Assembly (NCBI GenBank): GCA_011525685.1
Contig: WYBW01000075.1
Location: 1-64,000 of the forward strand
Length of the DNA: 64,000 nt
Direction: 5' to 3'
DNA from: Verrucomicrobiia bacterium
GTDB lineage: Bacteria; Verrucomicrobiota; Verrucomicrobiia; Limisphaerales; JADLHS01
The notes below the pieces were generated by a model. That model was not told the origin of the DNA, searched no databases, and saw only the letters and a list, made by a program, of their open reading frames with translations. How positions within the stretch are numbered: position 1 is the first letter of the stretch; every line of letters starts with the position of its first letter. Positions 52,466 through 61,197 of the stretch are shown here, piece by piece. The position numbers and the translations under genes are program-made.

Positions 52466-55381
52466 TCAGGGCCTGCCACCCTTGAGTTCCTGAAGGCGGG
52501 CTTCCACAAATCGCGTTTCCGCCGAATTGGTCACTGAATGGCTCAGGTAAGCCTCGTAATGTTGGACGGCGGCATTGGTGTCCTTGCGGCGGTAGGCGAT
52601 TTCGCCCAGGCCGAAGTAAACCGGATACGCCTTCGGCAGGGCTTGTTGCAGGGTTTCGTAGTCGCGCTGGGCGTCATCCAATCGGTCCGCGCGCAGGAAG
52701 GCGATGGCGCGGTTGAGCCGGGCCGGGTGGTTGGTCGGCTGCAGGCTCAACAAGCGATCCAGGGTGCGGATGGCCTCGTCGAACGCATCGGCGTTGATGC
52801 AAAGGTAGCTCTTGTTGATGAGTGCGTTGGCGTCGTCCGGGGCGGCTTGCAGTTGGCGGTTCACGACGGAAAGTGCGTTGGTAAACAGGCCCTGTTGCGA
52901 ATAAAGCCGCGACGCCGAGGTCAGCAGGTACATTTCGGTGGGATTCTTCTTGAGTTCGGACTCGATCAGCCCGACGGCCCGGTTCGTGTCCTTGGCCGCA
53001 AAGTAAGACGCCGCCTCGAGGGCCAGCAGATCAACGTGATTGGTGCGGGTGAGGGTGAAGCGGTCCGGGGCGGCGCGGATTTCCCGGACCACGGCGAGGA
53101 CTTCGTTGGTCTGTCCGGCGAGCAGGTGGAATTGCGCCAGCCACATGCGGCTGGCGAGGTCGCGCGGCGAAAGGCTTCGCACCCGGTCGAACGCCTCGCA
53201 AGCCTGACGGAACAGCCGGCCCTGTACGAACAGCGATCCTTGGGCGGCGCTCAGACCCGGTTCATCATACGGGCCGTGCTCCATGAGCATTTGATCCAGG
53301 AACTGCTCCTTCAGATCGTCGGGCAGGGGCATCGGTCCGGTCTGCCCCGCGCGGTAGCGCTCGTTGTATTCGAGGTTGGTGCGGGCCACCAGGTTGGCCT
53401 CGTTCAGCCGGTGCGCGAGGGCGAACCGGGGGGCCGCCTTTTCGAACTCGCCCGCCTTCTGCAGTTCCACGCCCCAATTGTTCAGCGCCCGGGAATAGAA
53501 GGCCGCCAGCGTGACGGCTTGGGCATTGCGCAACGGCTTCAGACGGAAGAAACCGTAGAGTTTTTCCATGACGCTCAAGACCGCCGCGGGATCCCGCGGG
53601 GTGGCGGCCGCCAGCACCGGACTCAATGTTTCGCCCTCCAGCCGCGTCCAGAACGCTTCGTTCTCCGCGATCACCTCGGCCTCCAGCGGCGGAGGCAGAA
53701 GCGATTCGGGCGGGAAGGTCCGCAACTGGTAAACCAGTTTGCGCGGCACATCGTGGAAGTATTCGAAGTAATAACCGAAACTCGGGTGCAGGTAATAAAT
53801 CTCCGCGTTTTGGGAAAGCTTGTAGAGCAGACTGACCAGTTCCAAATCCTCCAGCCGCCGTGTCTCCTTGAGGTCCACGGTCTCGGTCCAGCGCGTCGGA
53901 TACGCCTTTTGCAAGTGGCGACGGTAGCCGGACCAGGTCAGCGACTGGGTGTCGAGCAGCACAAAGTCCCCGGCGCGTCCGGCGCGAGCCAGCCACGCCT
54001 GCATGAGGTAGAGGCGGCGGGGATCGTCGCTGAGCAACACCCCGCTCTGGGGCAGACCGTCCGCGAGCGCGGTGACGAACTGCCGCAGCATGGGGCCGTT
54101 GGAAATGCGGATCTGGGGCAGATTCCGCCAGAGCAGGGAAGCCGGCACGATCACGAACAGCGCAATGACCAGGCCGGGGAAGAAGCGACTCATCAGCTTT
54201 GCGGACTCCGGCACTCTCCTTCCGCGCGTGGGCAGCAACCGGAACACGAGCAGGAAATAACCGCTGAAGTATCCGATGCTCAACGCGCCCAGGTAATAGA
54301 ACGGCAGGAAGGGAAACCCATAGCCGCTCTCCCGCGGACTGAAGGGCGGATCGAACGCCACCCACAAACCGGCCGCGAGGAACGCTCCATGCACCAAGTG
54401 GAACATCCACGTCGCCACCGCCGTGCCCAGCCGGCTGGTGTCGCCGAAATAGGAGGACCAGCGGATGGCGATCAGCAGCACCGGCACCAGCGAGGTCAGC
54501 CCGAGCAAGGCGACGGTTTTCCGCGGGAACCCCAGCAGACTGCTCTTGGTGACCATGTAACTTGCCTTGAGCGCCTCCCAGAAACCCGTGGGTTGGACGT
54601 TCGACCACACGGCCAGCAGGGGCAACAGCAGGAGCAGCGACAATCCGGCCAGACCGCAGAGCAACATGCGTCCGAGGAATCGCACGTTGAAGAAACTCAA
54701 ACCCCGGATCCACACCAGCGCCGCGAGGTAAGCCGGAAGAAAGCCGATCATCGCGAAGTTGTTCGTCATCCCCAGGCCGAAGACGAACGAAGTGCGCCAC
54801 AAGCGCGACTCGCGTTCATCAATGCGGTAAGCCAGAAGATTCTGGACGACGTAGGCGAAGACCAGCAGGTCGAGCATTTCGTAGGAGGCCACCGTGGCAT
54901 GTTCCCAGAAGCTCAATTGCAGTCCGCATACCGCCGCCGCCAGCACCGGTGGAATCCACGCCCCGGGCACCGAGAGCAGGGAAAAGGGACTTTGCTCGCG
55001 CGCCCGTTGCTCCCGGGTGCGGTCGTGCGGCAACAGAGCCACGGAACGGGCCAGCAGGCCCAAAGTAAGCACCGCGCAAAGCATGGAGAACAGATTCAAC
55101 GCCAGCGGCACCTGCGCATCCGGAAGCCAGCGGATGGGATAGGTCACCAGGAAATAAAGCGGACGGACGACTTCCGGCTGCCAGCTCCAGCCGGCGGTGT
55201 TGGCCACCAGAGCGAGGCTGTTATGCGAGGAATTCCAGTAGTCCACCGCGCCCCAGCGGTTGAGCGACACCCAGTGGTTGAAGGTCAGGAGATAAACCAC
55301 CAGCGCGGCGGCCACGACCAGCCAGGGGAGGCGGCCGCGCACGGAGGTCTGCATCTCATCCCATGCTTGTCCCGTGGTCAT
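52466..55381 (-). CDS. DUF2723 membrane glycosyltransferase (GT-C-like) with TPR tail
   Basis: A 971-residue protein from the ATG at 55381, which overlaps the upstream stop by 4 bases. Residues about 15-420 contain roughly ten membrane helices and the DUF2723 opening (LVVYLLTFNHWVSLNRWGAVDYWNSSHN), including the acidic residue expected in the first periplasmic loop of GT-C enzymes. The last about 350 residues hold TPR repeats (GLFTNALSVVNRQLQAAPDDANALINKSYLC, LGEIAYRRKDTNAAVQHYEAYL). DUF2723 proteins resemble protein O-mannosyltransferases and are thought to use lipid-linked sugar donors. It would act with the WecA and GT4 enzymes of this operon. Confidence 0.9.
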   Translation of the reverse strand: MTTGQAWDEMQTSVRGRLPWLVVAAALVVYLLTFNHWVSLNRWGAVDYWNSSHNSLALVANTAGWSWQPEVVRPLYFLVTYPIRWLPDAQVPLALNLFSMLCAVLTLGLLARSVALLPHDRTREQRAREQSPFSLLSVPGAWIPPVLAAAVCGLQLSFWEHATVASYEMLDLLVFAYVVQNLLAYRIDERESRLWRTSFVFGLGMTNNFAMIGFLPAYLAALVWIRGLSFFNVRFLGRMLLCGLAGLSLLLLLPLLAVWSNVQPTGFWEALKASYMVTKSSLLGFPRKTVALLGLTSLVPVLLIAIRWSSYFGDTSRLGTAVATWMFHLVHGAFLAAGLWVAFDPPFSPRESGYGFPFLPFYYLGALSIGYFSGYFLLVFRLLPTRGRRVPESAKLMSRFFPGLVIALFVIVPASLLWRNLPQIRISNGPMLRQFVTALADGLPQSGVLLSDDPRRLYLMQAWLARAGRAGDFVLLDTQSLTWSGYRRHLQKAYPTRWTETVDLKETRRLEDLELVSLLYKLSQNAEIYYLHPSFGYYFEYFHDVPRKLVYQLRTFPPESLLPPPLEAEVIAENEAFWTRLEGETLSPVLAAATPRDPAAVLSVMEKLYGFFRLKPLRNAQAVTLAAFYSRALNNWGVELQKAGEFEKAAPRFALAHRLNEANLVARTNLEYNERYRAGQTGPMPLPDDLKEQFLDQMLMEHGPYDEPGLSAAQGSLFVQGRLFRQACEAFDRVRSLSPRDLASRMWLAQFHLLAGQTNEVLAVVREIRAAPDRFTLTRTNHVDLLALEAASYFAAKDTNRAVGLIESELKKNPTEMYLLTSASRLYSQQGLFTNALSVVNRQLQAAPDDANALINKSYLCINADAFDEAIRTLDRLLSLQPTNHPARLNRAIAFLRADRLDDAQRDYETLQQALPKAYPVYFGLGEIAYRRKDTNAAVQHYEAYLSHSVTNSAETRFVEARLQELKGGRP

Positions 55382-56583
55382 TTGTGGATTCCAGTTGAAT
55401 CGAAGCCCGCAGACTTGGCAAGACCCGTTTGGCCCGCCCCGCTGCACGCGCCGCCCTTGGCGCGGACCTCGGCGACACACTCGACGTGTTGGGTTTGCGG
55501 GAACATGTCCAGCGGCACCACCCGCGCCAATTCAAAGACACTGTCCATGCACAAGATGTTCAAGTCCCGCGCCATCGTGGCCGGATGGCACGACACATAA
55601 ATGATTTGCGCCGGGCCTGCCTCGCGCAACTGCCCCAAGACTTGCGGCTGACAACCTTTGCGCGGCGGATCGAGCAAAACACTGCACGCCGCCAGCGGCA
55701 ACCGCCGGCCCAACGCCGGAAGCGTCTCTTCCACTGTGGCCGCAATGAACTCGCCGTTGGTCCGCCCGCGAGCGGCGGCATTGCGCCGGGCCGCCCGGAT
55801 CGCCGCTTGATCGTATTCCACCCCGACAAAACTCTCCACCGCCTCCGCCAGTTCCACGGCGAAGAATCCCACGCCGCAATACAGGTCCACCAGATGCCGC
55901 GCCCCGCCGGCCCGCAAACACTCGCGCACCGCCTCCACCAGCCGGGGCAGCAGGAAGAAATTGTTTTGGAAAAACGAATCGGGCGGCACCTCCCAGCCCT
56001 CCGGTGGAACACGCAACACCACCTTGATTCCGCCCTTGGGCGGGGGATTCCCGCGGACGTGACGGATCTGCCGGTTGATCGCCGGTTCGGCGATCTTGCA
56101 CTCCTCAATGTCTTCCACCAGGCCGCAGTCGCCCCGGATGAAACCGATGTTCAGTTTCTGCGCCGGCTTGTTCCACTGGCTGCGAATCATGATGCGGTTG
56201 CGGTAGCCGTAAGGTTGCGGGCAGGGCACCACGGACGACACCACGGCGGGGTCGAAGCCGCCGATCCGCTGGAACAAGTCCGCCACCTGCTTGCGCTTGA
56301 TGCGGAGCTGCGCCTCGTAGGCAATGTGCTGATACTGGCAGCCGCCGCACGCGCCAAAATACCGGCACTCCGGCGCGACGCGCTCGGCCGCCGGCTCCAG
56401 CACCTGCCTCAGCCGCGCCCGGGCGAAACTCTTGCGCACCTCGGCAATCTCCGCCTCGACCAGTTCGCCCACGAGCACAAACGGAACAAAGACGACCAGT
56501 TCATCCACCCGCGCCACCCCCTCGCCGCCGAACGCGATGTCCTGGATGCGCAACTGAAGGATTTGGCCGGGCGTCAAATTCAT
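55378..56583 (-). CDS. TrmA/RlmD-family tRNA or rRNA uracil-5 methyltransferase
   Basis: A 401-residue SAM-dependent enzyme. A TRAM-like N-terminus (IQDIAFGGEGVARVDELVVFVP) precedes a four-Cys iron-sulfur motif including CRYFGACGGCQYQH. SAM-binding follows in LVDLYCGVGFFAVELA, the catalytic region in LLDPPRKGCQPQVL, and YVSCHPATMARDL carries the catalytic Cys and C-terminal motif. It methylates uracil C5 in tRNA (TrmA-like) or 23S rRNA (RlmD-like); the choice cannot be made from sequence alone. It is the first gene of the envelope operon, an odd partner for glycan genes. Confidence 0.93.
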   Translation of the reverse strand: MNLTPGQILQLRIQDIAFGGEGVARVDELVVFVPFVLVGELVEAEIAEVRKSFARARLRQVLEPAAERVAPECRYFGACGGCQYQHIAYEAQLRIKRKQVADLFQRIGGFDPAVVSSVVPCPQPYGYRNRIMIRSQWNKPAQKLNIGFIRGDCGLVEDIEECKIAEPAINRQIRHVRGNPPPKGGIKVVLRVPPEGWEVPPDSFFQNNFFLLPRLVEAVRECLRAGGARHLVDLYCGVGFFAVELAEAVESFVGVEYDQAAIRAARRNAAARGRTNGEFIAATVEETLPALGRRLPLAACSVLLDPPRKGCQPQVLGQLREAGPAQIIYVSCHPATMARDLNILCMDSVFELARVVPLDMFPQTQHVECVAEVRAKGGACSGAGQTGLAKSAGFDSTGIHK

Positions 56584-56812
56584 TCGCGCAAATTAGAAGT
56601 CCCCCTCCGGGGGCAAAAGGTTTTTCCAAACCATCCCTCGCCCGTTGAGACGGCCCTGGCAAGGGCACATGACAGTTTGTTGCAAGTCCAGCGGTCTGCC
56701 GGAGGAGCGGCTTGCCAGCCGCCTGACCCGCTCGGCGGCTGGTCCAAGCACGCAACCAGGGCAGGCACGCCTGGGAGCAGGCAAGAGAGAGGCGCCCCCG
56801 GCGGTCGCAAAC
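56584..56812. other. Intergenic region with no feature seen
   Basis: About 230 GC-rich bases between two minus-strand genes. No gene is supported. Imperfect palindromes (for example GGCTTGCCAGCC near 56710) are present but not recognised as the dispersed family. Confidence 0.4.
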
Positions 56813-57658
56813 TCAGAAGGCGGCGGGCAGGCGCAGACAGCGTTCCAGCCGGGCGGCGGCGGATTCATCCGGTCTGCCAAAATTGGGTCGTGACTCCAAG
56901 TCCACCAGCGGTCGCAGTTCGTAAGTTTCGGTGGACAGAAGGTTGTATGCCTGTGTGGGCATGCAACGGCAAATCAACGTGCTGACGTTGAGACGCCGTG
57001 CTTGCAGGTGGAGGATCGGCCCCATGGGAACCGGCCCGTCCTCGATCACCCGCGCCACAATCGCATCCGGCGCGGTGTCCAGGCCGCGCTCGATGGCAAA
57101 CCGCCGCTCCGGCAGTGGCGGACCGAACGCCCGCCGCGCCTCGGCTTCGAGCGATTGCGCCACAAAGAACAATTCCCCACCCGAGTCATCCTTCAACACC
57201 TCCCAGATCACCGGCGCCCCGGCGCTGTCCAGCGTAATGCGGATGCTTTGAGACGCCACGCCGCCAGCGCGAGAGGCGGCCGTGTCAGGAACGGTCCAAT
57301 GATAGGTCACCTGACTGTGCGTCCGGCCGTTGAACGCGATTGCGCTTTCCTCAAAGTAAAGGACCAGATTCGCCGGCGCGGCGTTGGACTCGGCCAGTTC
57401 TTGAATCAGCAGCGGCGCCAGCTTGAAGGCCAGCGTGTTGGTGAAGCCCGCTTCCAAAGGTTTGAGCAAAGCCACGTTCGTCAAGTAGAGCCCGGCCCGT
57501 TCGTAAATGGCCGATCGCTGCGGGCTGGTCAACGGCGCACGCTTCGGCGCGCAGCCGGCGACGCTCAAACCCAGGCCCACACTCAAGCAACTGACACCGA
57601 CGACCGTCCACCACCGCCATCTTGCGAACTCCTCACCGTGTAACGCGAATTTTCTCAT
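56813..57658 (-). CDS. Lipoprotein, hypothetical
   Basis: A 281-residue protein from the ATG at 57658, which overlaps the previous stop in ATGA. The lipoprotein signal is SCLSVGLGLSVAGC with lipobox Cys 36. The mature part is soluble, about 245 residues, with SQSIRITLDSAGAPVIWEVLKDDSGGELFF and CRCMPTQAYNLLSTETYELRPL. I do not recognise the family. It is the partner of the epimerase gene, so an envelope or lipid-related task is possible. Confidence 0.82.
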   Translation of the reverse strand: MRKFALHGEEFARWRWWTVVGVSCLSVGLGLSVAGCAPKRAPLTSPQRSAIYERAGLYLTNVALLKPLEAGFTNTLAFKLAPLLIQELAESNAAPANLVLYFEESAIAFNGRTHSQVTYHWTVPDTAASRAGGVASQSIRITLDSAGAPVIWEVLKDDSGGELFFVAQSLEAEARRAFGPPLPERRFAIERGLDTAPDAIVARVIEDGPVPMGPILHLQARRLNVSTLICRCMPTQAYNLLSTETYELRPLVDLESRPNFGRPDESAAARLERCLRLPAAF

Positions 57659-58665
57659 CTCCGGACGTTGCCGTTGGCGCGAAACCACTCGACCGCATCC
57701 GCCAGCGCGGTTCGAGGTGAAGTCTGCGGCAGGCCCAGTTCGCGGATGGCCTTGGCGGGGTTGAAAAACATTTTGTGCTCCGCAGTGCGCACGCCGGCCA
57801 ACGGTGCCCGCGGCGCTCGACCGGTGATCGCCGAGCCGGCTTCGTTGACGCGAGCGATCACTTTGGCGAACCAGTGCGGGAGGCACAGGCGCGGCGCGGC
57901 CAACCCGGTCAGTTCCGCCAGCACGGCGAAGGTTTCGGCCAGCGTCCAGTTGCCCTCCGCATGGCCCAGAATGTAGCGTTCGCCGGGGACACCGCGCTCC
58001 GCGGCCAGGATGTGTCCCACCGCCACATCGCGCACATGCACCCAGTTCAGGCCGGTGTCCAGGTACGCCGGCATGGCGCGGTTCACAAAATCCAGAATCA
58101 CTTTTCCCGTGGGCGTGGGTCTGACATCGCGCGGGCCAACAGGCGCGCTGGGATTGACGATGACGACGGGCGCGCCGCGTTGTGCCAACTCCAGCGCAAC
58201 CTGCTCGGCCCGCCACTTCGAGCGTTTGTAATGCGTGTTCAGATGCGCTTCCGCGGCCCAGGCGGTTTCATCCGTCGGCACGAGGCTTCCGTTGTTCGCC
58301 CGCGGCAGACCGATACAGCCGACGGTGCTCGTGTGAATGATGCGCGAACAGCCCGCGGCGACGGCGGCTTCGAGCACGTGGCGGGTGCCGTCCACGTTCG
58401 CCGCATACATCGGCGCATAATCGCGCAGCCACAGGTGATAACTGGCGGCCAGGTGGAAACACCAGTCACAACCGCGCATCGCCTCCGTGAGCTTCTGCCG
58501 GTCGCCCAAATCGCCGGTCACGCGCTCGAACTCGGCCCCGGCCAGTCCGCGCAAATCGGCCCCCGGCCGCAGCAGGGCTTTCACGCGGTGACCGCGCCGG
58601 TTCAACTCCTGCACCAGATTGGATCCGATGAATCCGGAAGCGCCGGTGACGAAACACTTCATCAT
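57655..58665 (-). CDS. hpnA: HpnA-like NAD-dependent epimerase/dehydratase
   Basis: A 336-residue extended short-chain dehydrogenase. The NAD(P)-binding motif is VTGASGFIGSNLVQEL. The active-site pair is in THYKRSK (Tyr-x3-Lys). It closely matches the hopanoid-associated sugar epimerase pattern: FHLAASYHLWLRDYAPMY, NPSAPVGPRDVRPTPTGKVI, PAYLDTGLNWVHVRDVAVGHILA and GERYILG. In hopanoid producers HpnA sits in hpn clusters; here it stands with a lipoprotein gene and no other hpn gene. A role in sterol- or sugar-like envelope lipids is plausible; related 4-dihydroflavonol reductases are the alternative. Confidence 0.88.
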   Translation of the reverse strand: MMKCFVTGASGFIGSNLVQELNRRGHRVKALLRPGADLRGLAGAEFERVTGDLGDRQKLTEAMRGCDWCFHLAASYHLWLRDYAPMYAANVDGTRHVLEAAVAAGCSRIIHTSTVGCIGLPRANNGSLVPTDETAWAAEAHLNTHYKRSKWRAEQVALELAQRGAPVVIVNPSAPVGPRDVRPTPTGKVILDFVNRAMPAYLDTGLNWVHVRDVAVGHILAAERGVPGERYILGHAEGNWTLAETFAVLAELTGLAAPRLCLPHWFAKVIARVNEAGSAITGRAPRAPLAGVRTAEHKMFFNPAKAIRELGLPQTSPRTALADAVEWFRANGNVRR

Positions 58666-58765
58666 GCCGGGACAAGTGTGGCAGGAACGCGTGCCGCGCG
58701 AAACGAGATTCAGCCGCCGACCCGGAATCCACCGCGGGCGTCATGGTGATTTTTCCGCCGCCTGC

Positions 58766-58795
58766 TTGACTTGGCTGGCCACGTTCACAACTATT
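58766..58795 (+). promoter_or_regulatory. Promoter of the TPR-mtnA pair
   Basis: TTGACT at 58766-58771, 17-18-base spacer, AACTATT around 58789-58795. Transcription would begin about 5 bases before the ATG at 58807. Confidence 0.5.
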
Positions 58796-58806
58796 CCCAC
58801 CGTCGT

Positions 58807-59226
58807 ATGCCGGTCAAAAGCAGTGCTCGAAAGAAAAAGGCCACCCGCCAGGAAACGCGGGAGTTGGACTTGCAAATCAAGTTCATGGAAGGCCTCGTCC
58901 GGCGCGACCCCGAGTACGTGGACGCGCTGCAACTGCTGGGCGACCATTACACCCAGCGCGGCAGGTACGCGCAGAGCCTCGAAGTGGATGAACGCCTCTC
59001 GCGCCTGCAACCCGACGATCCGTTCGTCTATTACAACCTCGCCTGCAGCTACTCGTTGAACCGCCAATTTGACCTCGCCGTGCAGGCCCTCGAGAAGGCT
59101 TTGAATCTCGGCTACCGCGACCTGAACTGGATCGCCAAGGACCCGGACCTGCGCCAGCTCCGCAAGCACGCCCTCTTCCGCCGCATCGCCGACAAGCTTC
59201 GCCGCTTGAAGGTCAAGATTCGCTGA
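58807..59226 (+). CDS. Small TPR protein
   Basis: A 139-residue protein from the ATG at 58807 (MPVKSSARKKK). A basic N-terminal tail is followed by about two and a half TPR-type helix pairs: PEYVDALQLLGDHYTQRGRYAQSLEVDERL, FVYYNLACSYSLNRQFDLAVQALEKAL, then DLNWIAKDPDLRQLRKH. There is no signal peptide, so it is cytoplasmic, probably a protein-protein adapter. mtnA starts 6 bases after its stop and is probably coexpressed. Confidence 0.88.
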   Translation: MPVKSSARKKKATRQETRELDLQIKFMEGLVRRDPEYVDALQLLGDHYTQRGRYAQSLEVDERLSRLQPDDPFVYYNLACSYSLNRQFDLAVQALEKALNLGYRDLNWIAKDPDLRQLRKHALFRRIADKLRRLKVKIR

Positions 59227-59231
59227 AGCCC

Positions 59232-60365
59232 GTGAATGTCACCGTCCGCGGCCGAACCCGCCATTACCGCACGGTTACTTTCGACGGCAAACGCAACGCG
59301 GTCTTGCTCATCGAGCAGCGTTTGCTTCCCCACCGCTTCACCCTCGTTGCCACACGAGACTACCATGAAACCGCCGTCGCCATCCGGGACATGATTGTCC
59401 GGGGTGCGCCCGCGATCGCCGCCACGGCAGCCTACGGCCTGGCCCAGGGAGCACGGGCGTTTCGCGGACACAGCCTGCCGGGTTTCACGCGACACGTTGA
59501 ATCAGTCTTCAGGACGCTTCAGGCGGCCCGGCCCACTGCGGTGGACCCGGTCAATGCCATGCAACAGGTCCGCGCCGTCATGGCGACCGGCCGGTCCGTG
59601 GAGGAACGACAGGCGCTGGCCCTGGCGGCGGCGGAGGAATTTGCCAACCAGGACGTGCGACATTGTGAGGCGATTGGCCGGCAGGGCATGTTCCTGATCC
59701 GCGAGGGTTGTCGCGTGCTCACCCATTGCAACGCCGGCTGGCTCGCGTGCGTGGACGTTGGCACTGTGACGGCGCCCCTCTACGCCGCGGAGTCGGCCGG
59801 AAAGCGGTTTCACGTCTTTTGCGACGAGACCCGGCCTCGCTCCCAGGGCGCCACTCTCACCGCTTGGGAGCTGGCGCAACAAGGCATCTCACACCAGATC
59901 ATCGCGGACAATGCCGCCGGCCATCTCCTGCAACGAGGGGAGATTGATCTGGTCATCGTGGGAAGCGACCGCACCCTCGGCCGCACCGGCGAAGTGGCCA
60001 ACAAGATTGGCACCTACACCAAGGCCGTGCTTGCCAAGCGGCATGGCATTCCGTTTTACGTGACGATTCCGCTTTCGACCATTGACTGGACCTTGAAGTC
60101 GGGCATGGCCATTCCCATCGAGGAACGGGACGAGAGCGAAGTCCTGGGAGCATGGGGAGTGGTCGCAAATCCCAAGCTCGAAATCCAAAGCCGATCACGC
60201 CGTCGGCGCACCTACGTGCGCGTGGCCAATCCGAGCAGCCACGCGCGCAACCCAGCGTTCGATGTGACACCGGCGGAACTGATCACCGGCATCATCACTC
60301 CCGTGGGCATTTTCAAGCCGGAGGAACTTTGGCGACGGCGACGGGAGTTGGGCTATCGCGGCTGA
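59232..60365 (+). CDS. mtnA: Methylthioribose-1-phosphate isomerase MtnA
   Basis: A 377-residue isomerase converting methylthioribose-1-phosphate to methylthioribulose-1-phosphate in the methionine salvage pathway (eIF2B-alpha-like fold). The start is GTG. RGAPAIAATAAYG (58-70) is the family signature. Catalytic C166 is in HCNAGW and D246 in VGSDRTLG, with ANKIGTYTKA after it. About 25 extra residues (about 311-335, NPKLEIQSRSRRRRTYV) split the usual block before RNPAFDVTPAELI and derive from repeat-like DNA (AATCCCAAGC... at 60168). The other mtn genes are not in the window. It is cotranscribed with the TPR gene. Confidence 0.95.
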   Translation: MNVTVRGRTRHYRTVTFDGKRNAVLLIEQRLLPHRFTLVATRDYHETAVAIRDMIVRGAPAIAATAAYGLAQGARAFRGHSLPGFTRHVESVFRTLQAARPTAVDPVNAMQQVRAVMATGRSVEERQALALAAAEEFANQDVRHCEAIGRQGMFLIREGCRVLTHCNAGWLACVDVGTVTAPLYAAESAGKRFHVFCDETRPRSQGATLTAWELAQQGISHQIIADNAAGHLLQRGEIDLVIVGSDRTLGRTGEVANKIGTYTKAVLAKRHGIPFYVTIPLSTIDWTLKSGMAIPIEERDESEVLGAWGVVANPKLEIQSRSRRRRTYVRVANPSSHARNPAFDVTPAELITGIITPVGIFKPEELWRRRRELGYRG

Positions 60366-60501
60366 AGGAGAGCGCGCGGCGGATTTGCGAAGCCCGCGCC
60401 GGGTGCCTGCCGTGTTCAGCAAGATGGAAAGCAGCGGAGCGCCGTTTGCCTGCTTTCCCGGTTGCGTGGAAGGCTTGGTTGAATGGGGCGGGGGTTCAAG
60501 G

Positions 60502-60888
60502 TCAGGCTGTCGTCGCGCCCAAGACCGGCACGGGGCCGGCATTCTCGGAGTGGCACACTCGAACACGGAAGGCCCCGGCCCGCGCCACTTGCAGCAACGT
60601 CACGGCGGCGTATTGCACGGTCCCTTCCACCGCCACGACGCCAGTGGCCAGCGCCCGCGTCAGGGCGATGCGCAATCCTTCCGCGTCCGCTCGCGAAACG
60701 CGCCCCGGCATGTAAGGGCCGAGATGCGGGAGAATGATCTCGGTTTCCCAGGAGTCCGAGGGCCATTCGGCTGGCAGCCGTTCGGGCTGCCAACCCTCCA
60801 AGCGCGCCAGGTGCAGCAGCTTGCCAAACGCCTTGGGGCTCATCTTGTAGCTTCGGCCATTTGCTTCACTGAAAACTTCGATGGTCAT
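60502..60888 (-). CDS. Hypothetical protein
   Basis: A 128-residue protein with an ATG start (MTIEVFSEANGRSYKMSPKAFGKLLHLARLEGWQPERLP). Sequence composition looks coding, with GRVSRADAEGLRIALTRALATG forming a helix-rich middle. No signal peptide, membrane segment or familiar motif is seen. It lies alone, 94 bases downstream of tRNA-Val on the same strand. Confidence 0.65.
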   Translation of the reverse strand: MTIEVFSEANGRSYKMSPKAFGKLLHLARLEGWQPERLPAEWPSDSWETEIILPHLGPYMPGRVSRADAEGLRIALTRALATGVVAVEGTVQYAAVTLLQVARAGAFRVRVCHSENAGPVPVLGATTA

Positions 60889-60981
60889 AGCGGCGTGGAA
60901 AAGCAGCTTCCATTCTCAGATTGAAGCCCGGTCACCGGCAAACCACGCCCAACCGGCGGAAATGGCTGATTTCGAGGGAGA

Positions 60982-61056
60982 TGGTGCGCGCTGCAGGGTT
61001 TGAACCTGCGACCCCTTCCGTGTGAAGGAAGTGCTCTACCGCTGAGCTAAGCGCGC
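60982..61056 (-). tRNA. tRNA-Val (CAC anticodon), CCA encoded
   Basis: The minus-strand sequence folds into a full cloverleaf. Acceptor GCGCGCT pairs with AGCGCGC, followed by A and encoded CCA. The anticodon arm is CTTCC-TTCACAC-GGAAG (anticodon CAC). The T arm is GCAGG-TTCAAAC-CCTGC. It decodes GUG valine codons, which are frequent in this GC-rich genome. Confidence 0.97.
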
Positions 61057-61197
61057 AACGTCGGCAACCTTAGCGGGTTGGACAAATTCTTCAAGCCATT
61101 CTTCCGGTGCGCCGAACCCACCTTCACCGCGCTTGGGTTCAAGCGACTCCAAGTTTGGGACAGTTGTGCCAGTGAGTGGACGCCTCCAGAGTAAATC

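Noticed and set aside
52538-55600. A 1020-codon plus-strand frame antisense to the DUF2723-TPR gene
   Set aside because: Gln/Arg/Gly-rich composition typical of antisense frames in GC-rich DNA; the minus strand encodes a recognisable membrane protein with an overlapping start.
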